Shown one piece after another: positions 8,193 through 16,656 of a stretch of 64,000 bases of DNA. Positions within the stretch are counted from its first letter, which is position 1. Each line of letters starts with the position of its first letter. Position numbers and translations under genes: made by a program. Below the pieces are notes generated by a model. It did not search any database. It was not told the DNA's origin and saw nothing but the letters and a program-made list of their open reading frames with translations. This stretch comes from Acetobacteraceae bacterium (lineage in GTDB: Bacteria > Pseudomonadota > Alphaproteobacteria > Acetobacterales > Acetobacteraceae): assembly GCA_003506895.1 (NCBI GenBank), contig DNXO01000051.1:40087-104086 (forward strand), given 5' to 3'.

Positions 8193-9063
8193 TCCGCCGC
8201 GCGTCGCGGGAAATCAGCACCAGCACCACCACCGTGCCGATATAAGGCACCGCCGACAGCAGCGCGGAAGGCACTGCGACCCCAAGCGCCTGCACATACA
8301 GGGACAGATACATCAGCGCGCCGAAGAACCACGCCCCGATCAGTAGCCAGAATGGCCGCCAGGCGGAGAACGTCACCAGGGCGACCGCGACCCAGCCCCG
8401 GCCCGCCGTCATGTCCTGCGCCCACAGCGGCGTGTAGGCCAGCGACATATAGGCGCCCGCCAGCCCGGCCAATGCGCCGCCGAACGCAACCGCTGCATAC
8501 CGGATTGGCACCACGGCGTATCCCAGTGCGTGCGCCGCGTCGTGCGAGTCACCCACCGCGCGCAGGATCAAACCCAGATGGGTGGAACGGATGCACCACG
8601 CCACCACCGCCAGGATCGCCAGAGACAGGTAAACCAGGATGTCGTGCCCGAAAATGACCGGTCCCAGCACCGGGATATCCGACAGCACCGGCAGATGGAT
8701 TTTCGGCAGTGTCGGCGCCGGGATCCCGACATATCCCGCGCCCACCAGCGCGCTGAAGCCGCGCCCAAAGATCGTCAGCGCCAGCCCCGTTGCGGTTTGG
8801 TTCGCCTGCAAGGTCAGCGAAATCACCGCGAACAGCAGAGACAGCGCGAGCCCGGCGATCATCGCCGCCAGTACGCCCAGCGAGGTGATCCCCGTTTCAT
8901 TCGCCGTCGCGAACCCGGCGATGGCCCCCGCCAGCATCATGCCCTCGACGCCGAGGTTCAGGACGCCGACCTTCTCCACCACCAGTTCCCCTGTCGCCGC
9001 CAGCAGCAGCGGCGTGGCGGCGGCGATGGTGCTGACGAGGAACGCAACCAGCAGAGCGGTCAT
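8140..9063 (-). CDS. ABC transporter permease, nucleoside/BMP (YufQ-type) family
   Basis: This is an inner-membrane subunit of an importer of the ribose/xylose-like BPD_transp_2 family. The 307-residue protein is almost entirely hydrophobic with about eight to ten helices. Its N-terminal VEKVGVLNLGVEGMMLAGA segment is the hallmark of the second permease of BMP-type nucleoside transporters. The start at 9063 overlaps the stop of the first permease (ATGA). The longer in-frame extension overlaps that gene and is not needed. It is the last gene of the minus-strand locus that begins with rutA. Confidence 0.9.
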   Translation of the reverse strand: MTALLVAFLVSTIAAATPLLLAATGELVVEKVGVLNLGVEGMMLAGAIAGFATANETGITSLGVLAAMIAGLALSLLFAVISLTLQANQTATGLALTIFGRGFSALVGAGYVGIPAPTLPKIHLPVLSDIPVLGPVIFGHDILVYLSLAILAVVAWCIRSTHLGLILRAVGDSHDAAHALGYAVVPIRYAAVAFGGALAGLAGAYMSLAYTPLWAQDMTAGRGWVAVALVTFSAWRPFWLLIGAWFFGALMYLSLYVQALGVAVPSALLSAVPYIGTVVVLVLISRDARRIRLHRPAMLGRPFQARV

Positions 9064-10142
9064 CGGGCGGCCTTTGCGTGAGAGGGCACCCACCGGAACC
9101 GGTTCAGCAACAGGATGTCGCAGCCCAGCAGGTAGAACAGCAGGATGCCCTGGAAAATCCCGGTGACGGCGTTCGGCAGCCCCAGGTTGATCTGCGCCGC
9201 ATCGCCGCCCAGGTAAGTCAGCGCCAGCAGCAGCCCCGCGGGGATAACGCCCAACGGATTCAGCCGGCCCAGGAACGCAACGATGATCGCGGTGAACCCA
9301 TAGCCCGGCGACAAAGTCGTCGTTAACTGACCCAGCGTGCCGGTCACTTCAAGCAGCCCGGCCAGACCGGCCAGACCGCCGCTGATCAGCATCGCGATCC
9401 AGACCAGCCGGTTTTCGCGGAACCCGGCGAATCTGGCGGCGCGCGTCGCCTGCCCAAGGACGCGGAACTGAAAGCCCAGCAACGATTTTTCCAGCATGAA
9501 CCACAGGCCGATCGCGATCAGCGGCGCCAGCAGGATGCCGATATGGACGTTGGTATCCTCGATCAGCCTCGGCGCCAGCGCATCGTCGGAGAACAGCGCC
9601 GTCTGTGGGAAGCCGAACCCCTGCGGGTCCCGCCACGGGCCGGTGACGAGATACACCAGTAGATACTGGGTGATATACGCGAACATCAGGCTGGTCAGGA
9701 TCTCGTTGGCGTTGAACCGGATACGCAACCAGGCCACCAACCCGCCGTTCAACATGCCTCCCAGGATGCCCGCCACCACCATGGCCGGAAAAATCACGTA
9801 AGAGGGGGCGTCGGGAAATGCCAGAGCGAGCCCGCCGCCGCAAATGGCCCCCAGCGTGAACTGCCCATCGGTGCCGATGTTCCAGACATTGGCGCGATAT
9901 GCCAACGACAGTCCGACGCCCATCATGATCAGCGGGGCCGCCTTGACCGCCAGCGCCTCGAACCCATCCTGTTGCAGCAGTGGTGCAATCAGGAATGTAT
10001 AGACGGTCAGCCCGGCCGGTCGGCCCATGGCCATGAAGATCAGGCCGGACGTCGCCCCGGTCAGCAGCAGGGCCAGCACCGGCGAGGCATAGCGCCAGAA
10101 CCTCGATTCGTAGCCGCGGGATTCGATCTTAAGCATGGGCAT
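9060..10142 (-). CDS. ABC transporter permease, nucleoside/BMP (YufP-type) family
   Basis: The 360-residue membrane protein is the first of two permeases of the BMP-type importer. Multiple hydrophobic helices surround the conserved YRANVWNIGTDGQFTLGA segment, which corresponds to the LNIG(V/T)EGQ motif of YufP/NupP permeases. A GGAGG ribosome binding site lies just upstream of the two possible starts (ATG at 10142 or 10136). A REP-like palindromic element begins directly upstream of this ribosome binding site, so the hairpin could modulate translation relative to the ATPase gene. Confidence 0.9.
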   Translation of the reverse strand: MPMLKIESRGYESRFWRYASPVLALLLTGATSGLIFMAMGRPAGLTVYTFLIAPLLQQDGFEALAVKAAPLIMMGVGLSLAYRANVWNIGTDGQFTLGAICGGGLALAFPDAPSYVIFPAMVVAGILGGMLNGGLVAWLRIRFNANEILTSLMFAYITQYLLVYLVTGPWRDPQGFGFPQTALFSDDALAPRLIEDTNVHIGILLAPLIAIGLWFMLEKSLLGFQFRVLGQATRAARFAGFRENRLVWIAMLISGGLAGLAGLLEVTGTLGQLTTTLSPGYGFTAIIVAFLGRLNPLGVIPAGLLLALTYLGGDAAQINLGLPNAVTGIFQGILLFYLLGCDILLLNRFRWVPSHAKAAR

Positions 10143-10149
10143 CAGCCTC

Positions 10150-10182
10150 CGTCATGGCGGGCGTAGGCCGGCCACCCACGCC
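10150..10182 (+). repeat. 33-bp REP-like palindromic element, copy 1
   Basis: First of four copies in the window of a 33-bp element that starts CGTCATGG and ends CCACGCC, with an internal imperfect inverted repeat around a 4-base loop. This copy has two stem mismatches. It is paired head-to-head with copy 2, 22 bp away, in the gap between the ABC ATPase and permease genes. Confidence 0.8.
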
Positions 10183-10204
10183 CTGCGGGGCGCGCTCCGA
10201 GAAC

Positions 10205-10237
10205 GGCGTGGATGGTGGGCCTTCGCCCACCATGACG
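10205..10237 (-). repeat. 33-bp REP-like palindromic element, copy 2 (inverted)
   Basis: Same element as copy 1 in opposite orientation. Its stem TGGTGGGC / GCCCACCA is perfect around the loop GAAG. The C-to-T change in the left arm is matched by G-to-A in the right arm relative to the other copies. The inverted pair can also form one large cruciform. Confidence 0.8.
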
Positions 10238-10291
10238 TTGAAGCGCACTACGCCGATGAGGCGGTTCGCCGAACCTCCAGTCCGCCAAACA

Positions 10292-11845
10292 CTAAGCAAT
10301 TTCCATCTCCCCGGTTGCCGCCGGGGCCGAACCGCCGCCCATCAACCGCCCGATCGACTCCACCGTGGCGTCCCGGGTCAGCACCGGTTCGGACACGCGT
10401 CCGCCGGCGATCACCGATATCCGGTCCGCCAGAACAAAAATCTCGTCCAGGTCCTGCGAGATGATCATCACGGCGGCCCCGCCCTCGGCCAGCGCCATGA
10501 TGGCTTCATGGATCGCCAGCGCCGCCCCGGCATCGACACCCCAGGTCGGCTGGTTGATCACCAGCACCGCGGGTTCCTGCAAAACCTCCCGCCCGACGAG
10601 GAACTTCTGCAAGTTCCCGCCCGACAACGACCGCGCCTGCGCCTTCGGTCCGGTGGTGCGAACGTCGAAAACCTTGATGATATTCTCCGCGAAGGCCGAG
10701 GTCTTTTTCGTGTCGATGACGCCGAAACGAACCAGGGCACGCCGCGTGAAGCCGGACAGGAAGGCGTTTTCCGCCAGCGTCATGGTCGTCACCGCGCCGT
10801 GGCCGTTGCGTTCTTCCGGCACGAAGCAACCGTGGATGCGCCGCCGCTCATGCGGTCCCATGTGCCCGGCGGCGATCCCGTCGATCATGACGCTCTCCGG
10901 CTTGCCCGCCAGGATTTCCCCGGATAACGCGTCCATCAGCTCGCTCTGCCCGTTGCCGGCGATGCCCGCGATCCCCAGGATCTCGCCGCCCTTCAACGAC
11001 AACGAGATATCCTTCAGGTCGGTCCCGAAGTGGTTGGGTGAGCGGATCGTCAGCTTGTCCAGCACCAGCCGGGGCGGTGCCGAACTCGGCGCGAGCGGCC
11101 GGGGAGTCGGCGCATGCAGATCCATGTTGATCATGATCTCCGCCAGTTCCTTGACGGTCTTCTCCGCCGGGATCACCCGAGCGACGTTCTTGCCAAGGCG
11201 CATGATCGTGGCGGCGGAGCAAAGTGCGCGCACTTCCTCCAGCTTGTGGCTGATATACAGGATCGAGCAGCCCTCGGCCGCCAGACGTCGGAGTGTCACG
11301 AACAGCTTCCGCACCTCGGACGGCGTGAGCACCGAGGTTGGTTCATCCATGATCAGTAGCTTGGGGTTTTGCAGCAGGCAACGCACGATCTCGATCCGCT
11401 GCCGTTCGCCCACCGAAAGATCGTGCACGACGCGGTCGGGATCCAGCGGCAGCCCATATTCGTTGGAAATTCGAACGATCCGTTCGCGCAGCCCAACGCG
11501 CTCCTTCGCCGAACCCAGGCCGAGCGCGATGTTCTCCTGAACCGTGAGTGCTTCGAACAGCGAGAAGTGCTGAAACACCATGCCGATACCCAGCCGCTGG
11601 GCATGGCCTGGGTTCTGGATGGTGACCTTCTGGCCGTCCCAGACGATCTCGCCCTCATCCGGCTTCACCACGCCGTAGATGATTTTGACCAGCGTGCTTT
11701 TGCCGGCGCCGTTTTCGCCTAGCAACGCATGGATCTGGTTGCGCTCGACCGTGAGCGACACATGGTCATTCGCGAGGCAGCCAGGATACTGCTTGGTCAT
11801 TCCGGTCATCGTCAGCAATGGACCGGACGGGACAGCATCGTTCAT
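10292..11845 (-). CDS. ABC transporter ATP-binding protein, duplicated, nucleoside/BMP (YufO-type) family
   Basis: This 517-residue energising subunit carries two ABC domains. The N-terminal domain is canonical: Walker A GENGAGKST, signature LSVGERQRIEI, Walker B LLIMDEPTSVLTP. The C-terminal domain is degenerate, as in RbsA/YufO proteins: GIAGNGQSELM replaces the P-loop, with LSGGNLQKFLVGRE and VLVINQPTWGVDAG. It sits between the substrate-binding protein gene and the two permease genes on the same strand, completing an importer. The substrate class (purine or pyrimidine nucleosides or bases) is inferred from family and from the neighbouring rutA and deaminase genes. Confidence 0.93.
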   Translation of the reverse strand: MNDAVPSGPLLTMTGMTKQYPGCLANDHVSLTVERNQIHALLGENGAGKSTLVKIIYGVVKPDEGEIVWDGQKVTIQNPGHAQRLGIGMVFQHFSLFEALTVQENIALGLGSAKERVGLRERIVRISNEYGLPLDPDRVVHDLSVGERQRIEIVRCLLQNPKLLIMDEPTSVLTPSEVRKLFVTLRRLAAEGCSILYISHKLEEVRALCSAATIMRLGKNVARVIPAEKTVKELAEIMINMDLHAPTPRPLAPSSAPPRLVLDKLTIRSPNHFGTDLKDISLSLKGGEILGIAGIAGNGQSELMDALSGEILAGKPESVMIDGIAAGHMGPHERRRIHGCFVPEERNGHGAVTTMTLAENAFLSGFTRRALVRFGVIDTKKTSAFAENIIKVFDVRTTGPKAQARSLSGGNLQKFLVGREVLQEPAVLVINQPTWGVDAGAALAIHEAIMALAEGGAAVMIISQDLDEIFVLADRISVIAGGRVSEPVLTRDATVESIGRLMGGGSAPAATGEMEIA

Positions 11846-11974
11846 GGCAACGCTCGCGGCTATGGATTACGGTCGTAACGACTGGGACGCGGACACTGCC
11901 CGCGCCCCAATCATTCGCCTGATTGTCAGAGCATGAGTCACGTCTCTGGTGATGCCACCTCCGACGATCACGTT

Positions 11975-13057
11975 CTAGGTCAGCTTGCCGTCCACGCCCT
12001 GGACCAGCCACTGCATGCCGGACAGCGCGCCGTCGTCCATCGTGGTGCCGGCCGGAACCTTGACCGCGCCGCTCTGGTCCTTGATCGGGCCGACGAACAC
12101 CATGTTCTTGCCGGACTTGATGTCGGCCTCGGTCGCCGCCGCCAGCGCCGCGACGTCCGCCGGCATGTTGGTGAACGGCGACATGGCCAGCATCCCGCTG
12201 TCGAACCCGCCCCAGGTGTCGGTGCTCTTCCAGGTGCCCGCCATCACGTCGCCGATGCGCTTGATGTAGTACGGACCCCACATGTCGGTGCTGGCGCTGA
12301 GCTGCGTGTCCGCCGCGAACTTCGACATGTCGGTGGACTGGCCGAACGCCTTGACCCCGCGGCTGGCGGCGGCCTGCAATGGTGCGGGGGAGTCGGTGTG
12401 CTGGGTGATGATATCGCAGCCCTGGTCGATCAGCGCCTTGGCCGCATCGCCTTCCTTCGGCGGATCGTACCAGGAGTTGATCAGCACGATCTTCATCCGG
12501 GCCTTCGGATTGACCGACTGCATGCCAAGCATGAAGGCGTTGATGCCCTGCACGACCTCGGGGACGGGAACCGAACCGACATAGCCGGCCAGACCGGCCT
12601 TGCTCATCTTGCCGGCGATCACGCCCTGCACGTAGCGCGCCTGATAGAAGCGGATGTTGTAGTCGGACACGTTCGCCGCGCGCTTGTAGCCCGTGGCATG
12701 CTCATAAAACACGTTCGGGTGCTTCTTGGCCGAATTCAGCACATAGTTCATGTAGCCGAACGAGGTGGCGAAGATCAGCTTGTTGCCCTGATTGGCTAGG
12801 TCGTTCAGCACCTTCTCGGAGTCCGGACCCTCGGCCACGTTCTCGACATAGGTGGTTTTGATCTTGTCGCCGAAATGTTCGACGGCGGCTTTGCGGGCAA
12901 TGTCGTGCTGGTAGGTCCAGCCGAAATCCCCGACGGGGCCGAGGTAGATAAAGCCGACCTTCAGTGGGTCGGCCGCCTTCGCCGACCCTATCAGGTTCGG
13001 CAGCGTGGTTGCCGCCGCACTGGCGCCGATCAGTCGGGTGAATTGACGTCTTAGCAT
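11975..13057 (-). CDS. BMP family ABC transporter substrate-binding protein
   Basis: This periplasmic binding protein (360 residues) belongs to the BmpA/Med family, whose members bind nucleosides. Residues 1-30 form a signal sequence with a twin-arginine-like RRQFTRLIG start and an AKAADP cleavage region. The mature part has the family segments KVGFIYLGPVGDFGWTY, GFMNYV-like SFGYMNY and FYQARYVQGVIAG. The ATG at 13057 has a GGAG ribosome binding site upstream; a longer frame exists but adds 12 residues before the signal peptide. It heads the transporter genes and follows the deaminase gene by 134 bp, so it may also have its own promoter. Confidence 0.93.
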   Translation of the reverse strand: MLRRQFTRLIGASAAATTLPNLIGSAKAADPLKVGFIYLGPVGDFGWTYQHDIARKAAVEHFGDKIKTTYVENVAEGPDSEKVLNDLANQGNKLIFATSFGYMNYVLNSAKKHPNVFYEHATGYKRAANVSDYNIRFYQARYVQGVIAGKMSKAGLAGYVGSVPVPEVVQGINAFMLGMQSVNPKARMKIVLINSWYDPPKEGDAAKALIDQGCDIITQHTDSPAPLQAAASRGVKAFGQSTDMSKFAADTQLSASTDMWGPYYIKRIGDVMAGTWKSTDTWGGFDSGMLAMSPFTNMPADVAALAAATEADIKSGKNMVFVGPIKDQSGAVKVPAGTTMDDGALSGMQWLVQGVDGKLT

Positions 13058-13191
13058 GCTGAACTCCGTGGACCTGGAATCGGACTGTGACAAAGCTGAA
13101 TGCTCACCCGGCCGGCCAGCAGCCGCGTTTCCCCTCTCTCACGAACCCGTGATATTTTGATATGCAAAAGGTGCGCCAAACAAGGGCCGGT

Positions 13192-13659
13192 TCACCAAAA
13201 GCCTTCATGCACGGCCAGGCACTCGTCTTCCAGTAACGGACCAACGACCTCTATCTTGCGTTGTCCGGCGCCCAGCACGATGCGGCACGGCAAATCCATG
13301 GTCAGGTTATCGGGGTGCGGTCCGATCAGGTCCTTCATGGCCCGTTCCGACAAGCCGAATACGACCCGGCCAACCCCCGCCCAATAGGCGGACCCGGCGC
13401 ACATCGCGCAGGGCTCCGCGCTGGTGACCATCGCGCACCCGGCCAGGAATTCAGCGGAATAAGCCAGGCTGGCTCGGGTCATCAGCACGCGCTCCGCATG
13501 GCCGGTGCGGTCGCCGGTATCGCCATGGGTGTTGCCCTGTTCCATCAGGATCGTTCCGTCCGGTCCAACCAGGATCGCCCCAAACGGATGGTTGCCAGCC
13601 GCCCGAGACTCCCGGGCGATCTCGTTCGTTCGGCGGACGTAGTCTTCGTCATTTTTCAT
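13192..13659 (-). CDS. Nucleoside/nucleobase deaminase (CDA/TadA-type zinc fold)
   Basis: This zinc-dependent deaminase of the cytidine/deoxycytidylate deaminase superfamily has 155 residues. The zinc site is complete: His54-Ala55-Glu56 and the PCAMC motif with Cys84 and Cys87. The sequence is closer to guanine/nucleobase deaminases than to tRNA adenosine deaminase, because it lacks the TadA C-terminal helix pattern and sits in a catabolic locus. A GGAG ribosome binding site precedes the ATG. It is likely to deaminate an imported base, for instance cytosine or guanine; which one is not decidable here. Confidence 0.85.
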   Translation of the reverse strand: MKNDEDYVRRTNEIARESRAAGNHPFGAILVGPDGTILMEQGNTHGDTGDRTGHAERVLMTRASLAYSAEFLAGCAMVTSAEPCAMCAGSAYWAGVGRVVFGLSERAMKDLIGPHPDNLTMDLPCRIVLGAGQRKIEVVGPLLEDECLAVHEGFW

Positions 13660-13777
13660 GGGTCGCTCCGCCCGGTGGGCTAAAAGAATGCACAGACGAT
13701 GAAATCATAAGCATCACCCGGCCGAAAGGGCAGGGCTCAGGTGCCAGCGCGGTGAGTCCCTGTTCGCGGATCACGCG

Positions 13778-14413
13778 CTAGTTTCGGTCGTTGCGGATGC
13801 GCCAGTCCTCGATCGCGGCGATGGCATCCGCGCTGTCGATTACATCGGCATAGCGGCGTTCGACATCCTTCAGGTTCTGGTCGTGCGCCACCTGGTCATG
13901 ATCGCCGACGCAATCCCTGGCGACCATCACCCGAAATCCCAACGAAAACGCATCGATCACGCTCGCTCGGACACAACCCGACGTAATGCAACCCGTAACG
14001 ATGACGGTATCAACACGCTCCCGCGTCAGGATCGCCGCCGCCGAGGTGCCGAAGAAGATCGACGGCGCCGACTTCATCAGCACCACGTCGGGGGCTGCGG
14101 CGGCGATGCGGGGATCGAGTTCGACCTGCTGTGTCCCCGCCAGCAGATCCAGCACTGGAGGCACTTTCCAATGCGGTGCGGCGCGCGGACTGTCATAGCC
14201 GTTCACGCAGGCAATCACCGGCAGCCCGGCGCGCTTTGCCGCCTGGATCAACGGAACGGTATGGTTTACCGCCGCATCGACCATCGGCGCGCCGCCCATC
14301 GGGAAGGCGGGGTCGATAAAGCCACGCTGGAAATCCACCACAATCACCGCCGGCTTCGCGCCAAAGCCCTGGACGTTGGCGCCATAGCCGCGCTTTGCGT
14401 AGATATCGGACAT
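13778..14413 (-). CDS. Isochorismatase-like cysteine hydrolase (N-carbamoylsarcosine amidase/maleamate amidase type)
   Basis: The 211-residue cysteine hydrolase has the catalytic triad Asp27 (VVDFQRGF), Lys114 (LMKSAPSIFFGT) and Cys147 (TGCITSGCVRAS). The TGCxTSGCVRA motif is the pattern of N-carbamoylsarcosine and maleamate amidases rather than of E. coli RutB, although all share the fold. It starts 3 bp after the rutA stop, so it probably hydrolyses the ureidoacrylate or carbamoyl product released by RutA. That role is inferred from position; an unrelated amidase activity is possible. Confidence 0.85.
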   Translation of the reverse strand: MSDIYAKRGYGANVQGFGAKPAVIVVDFQRGFIDPAFPMGGAPMVDAAVNHTVPLIQAAKRAGLPVIACVNGYDSPRAAPHWKVPPVLDLLAGTQQVELDPRIAAAAPDVVLMKSAPSIFFGTSAAAILTRERVDTVIVTGCITSGCVRASVIDAFSLGFRVMVARDCVGDHDQVAHDQNLKDVERRYADVIDSADAIAAIEDWRIRNDRN

Positions 14414-14416
14414 CGT

Positions 14417-15496
14417 CTAAGCCTCCGTCATCACATGCTGGCGGCATTTCATCAGCGGTTGAATGCGGGTGCCATAGGCATCCATCCCCGCCAGGAAATC
14501 GTCGAAGGTCAGCATGATCCCTTTCACACCGGGCATCGATGCAACCTCATCCAACATCGCCGCGACCTTGGTATAGGACCCGACCAGCGTGCCCATGCTG
14601 AAATTGATTGGCGAGGGCGACCGCAGGAACGCGGCAGCCATCGATGTATCGGACGGAGCGGTATCCTCCGCGGCCTTCCCGAGCATATGGGCCAATGCGT
14701 CCTGGTCGGCGCCGGCGTTGTAGGCATCCCATTTCGCCATTGCCGCCGCATCCGTCTCGTCGGCGATGATCATGTACAGCATGTAACTGCCGACATCGCG
14801 TCCGGCCTTGGCGGCATGCGCCAACATGCGCGCCGGGACGCTGGCGGCCTTGGTGGGTTCGTTCACGCCTTCGCCCAGGGCGAAGTTAAAGTCGCAATAT
14901 TGGGCCGCGAATTCCATGCCCCGGTCACTCTGGCCCGCGGCCACGAGTTTCATCGGGCTGACCGGTGGCGGGCTGAGCCGGCAATCGTCCATCTGGAAGA
15001 ATTCGCCCTTGAAGTCGCAACGGCCGGTTTCCCACAGTGCCTTCATAACCGTGACGTATTCCGTGCTGTAGTCGTAGCGGTTGGCGAAATAGTCGTCGCC
15101 CGGCCACAGCCCCATCTGGCTGTATTCGATCTTGTGCCAGCCAGAGACGATGTTGACCCCGAATCGGCCGCCTGAAATATCGGAGATCGTCGATGCCATC
15201 CGGGCAACGATCGCGGGCGGGATCGTCAGCACCGCCGTCGATGCATACAGCTTGATCCGCGTGGTGACCGCGGCGAGGCCAGCCATCAGGGTGAAGCTTT
15301 CCAGCCCGTGGTCCCAGAACTCGGTCTTGCCGCCGAATCCATGCAGCTTGATCATCGACAGCGCGAATTCCAGGCCATATGCCTCCGCTTTCAGCACCAC
15401 CTGCCTGTTCAGTTCAAAACTGGGCATGTACTGCGGTGACGCGGCCGAGATAATCCAACCATTGTTGTTGATGGGGATGAAAACACCGATATCCAT
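14417..15496 (-). CDS. rutA: Pyrimidine oxygenase RutA (FMN-dependent)
   Basis: This luciferase-like flavin monooxygenase opens the uracil ring between N3 and C4 in the Rut pathway. The 359-residue protein is very similar to E. coli RutA along its length: the N-terminal IGVFIPINNNGWIIS segment, FALSMIKLHGFGGKTEFWDH, ISGGRFGVNIVSGW, LWPGDDYF and the C-terminal MGTLVGSYTKVAAMLDEVAS segment are all recognisable. It needs a flavin reductase (RutF in E. coli), which is not in this window. A GAGG-type ribosome binding site precedes the ATG. It is the first gene of a run of seven minus-strand genes ending with the BMP transporter. Confidence 0.93.
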   Translation of the reverse strand: MDIGVFIPINNNGWIISAASPQYMPSFELNRQVVLKAEAYGLEFALSMIKLHGFGGKTEFWDHGLESFTLMAGLAAVTTRIKLYASTAVLTIPPAIVARMASTISDISGGRFGVNIVSGWHKIEYSQMGLWPGDDYFANRYDYSTEYVTVMKALWETGRCDFKGEFFQMDDCRLSPPPVSPMKLVAAGQSDRGMEFAAQYCDFNFALGEGVNEPTKAASVPARMLAHAAKAGRDVGSYMLYMIIADETDAAAMAKWDAYNAGADQDALAHMLGKAAEDTAPSDTSMAAAFLRSPSPINFSMGTLVGSYTKVAAMLDEVASMPGVKGIMLTFDDFLAGMDAYGTRIQPLMKCRQHVMTEA

Positions 15497-15677
15497 TGGC
15501 TCGGCCTCGTTTGAAAGCGTGATCCCATCACAGCAAGCCGCGTGCCAGCTTCCGTGGCGTCGCCCATACGTTTGTCATGCGACACGGTCTCGCCGGCCGT
15601 CCCCCGCTTGCGTCGATTTCACGACTGCGGTGAAGATTGGGTAATCGCCCCACGGGCGGAGGATTGGGAGGGCCGGC

Positions 15678-16019
15678 ATGAGTGACGCGACTACGTTTAA
15701 CCCTCATAAAGAGGAGGATGAGGGCTACCTGGCCGCTGAAGCCGGGCAAGGGCTCGGTAACAATCCCTATCCGTCCGGCACCCTGCGCTACGACGACTGG
15801 CGGCGCGGCTGGCGCATCCGGAATGAGGAAATCCGGCGTCCGATCAAACTGGGCGACGGCCACGGCCAGGACGACGAGGGTTATCTCGCCGCGGCGGCCG
15901 GCAAGACCCTGTCGGATAATCCCCATCCGTCCGGCACCCTGCGCTATGACGACTGGCGCCGCGGCTGGTGTACCCAAACCGCGCTAACCCAGCGCGCGTT
16001 GCGGCTGCACAAAGGCTAA
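15678..16019 (+). CDS. Small protein with two tandem RMF-like (Rmf/CrpP fold) repeats
   Basis: The 113-residue protein consists of two nearly identical 32-residue units, residues about 14-45 and 66-97. Each reads DEGYLAA, then an AG pair, a NPxPSGTLRY segment and DDWRRGW. The Gly-Tyr, Asn-Pro and Arg-x-x-Trp-x-x-Gly-Trp pattern is that of the ribosome modulation factor family, which dimerises 70S ribosomes into inactive 100S particles in stationary phase. A single RMF has one unit; two in tandem is unusual. A GGGAGG ribosome binding site precedes the ATG. It lies just upstream of mobA on the same strand, but a functional link is not evident. Confidence 0.75.
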   Translation: MSDATTFNPHKEEDEGYLAAEAGQGLGNNPYPSGTLRYDDWRRGWRIRNEEIRRPIKLGDGHGQDDEGYLAAAAGKTLSDNPHPSGTLRYDDWRRGWCTQTALTQRALRLHKG

Positions 16020-16029
16020 GGCAAACGCC

Positions 16030-16656
16030 GTGATGGTTCAGCCGACGATTGGGGCGATCCTGGCGGGCGGCCTCGCGCGGCGGCTGGGCGGCGGGGATAA
16101 AACCCTTCGCGGGGTTGGCGGCCGAAGCGTCTTGACCCGGCTGATCGATCGGCTGACGCCGCGGGTCACGCGCGTGGTCCTGAACGCCAACGACGATCCC
16201 GGCCGTTTCGCCTTCCTTGGGTTACCCATCGTCGCCGACAGCCTGCCCGATCATCCCGGGCCGCTCGCCGGCGTTCTCGCCGTACTGGAATGGGCGGCGA
16301 CCGAGGCTCCGGGGATCGCATGGGTTATGACGGTTCCCTGCGACACGCCTTTTCTGCCAAGCGATCTGGCCGAGCGTCTGCACGCCGCCCGTATCCGCGA
16401 TGGCGCGACAATCGTCTGTGCGGCGTCGGCGGGCCGGACCCATCCGGTGATCGCGTTATGGCCGGTGGCGCTGGCGGCGGCTCTACGCCGGGCGGTTGCC
16501 GATGAGGGCATCAGAAGGGTCGGCCAGTTTACCGGACGTTATCCATGCTCTGTTGTCGATTGGGGAATAGACCCGGTGGACCCGTTCTTCAACGTCAACA
16601 CCTCTGAAGACCTGGCGGAGGCGGATCGGCTGGCGACTATTCACCCTGGTTTATGA
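16030..16656 (+). CDS. mobA: Molybdenum cofactor guanylyltransferase MobA
   Basis: This enzyme transfers GMP from GTP to molybdopterin-Mo to form the bis-MGD cofactor precursor. The 208-residue protein has the nucleotidyltransferase loop LAGGLARRLGGGDKTL, the NANDDPGRF segment, the DHPGPLAGV motif, the metal-binding VPCDTPFLP and the FFNVNTSEDL ending. The start is either GTG 16030 (better spaced from AAGG at 16018) or the adjacent ATG 16033. Its 3' end overlaps convergent mobB by 16 bp, giving a tail-to-tail mobA/mobB pair instead of the usual operon. Confidence 0.95.
   Translation: MMVQPTIGAILAGGLARRLGGGDKTLRGVGGRSVLTRLIDRLTPRVTRVVLNANDDPGRFAFLGLPIVADSLPDHPGPLAGVLAVLEWAATEAPGIAWVMTVPCDTPFLPSDLAERLHAARIRDGATIVCAASAGRTHPVIALWPVALAAALRRAVADEGIRRVGQFTGRYPCSVVDWGIDPVDPFFNVNTSEDLAEADRLATIHPGL

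Noticed and set aside
13883..15175. 430-codon plus-strand frame opposite rutA and the hydrolase
   Set aside because: His/Arg-rich shadow; the minus strand encodes full-length conserved proteins there.
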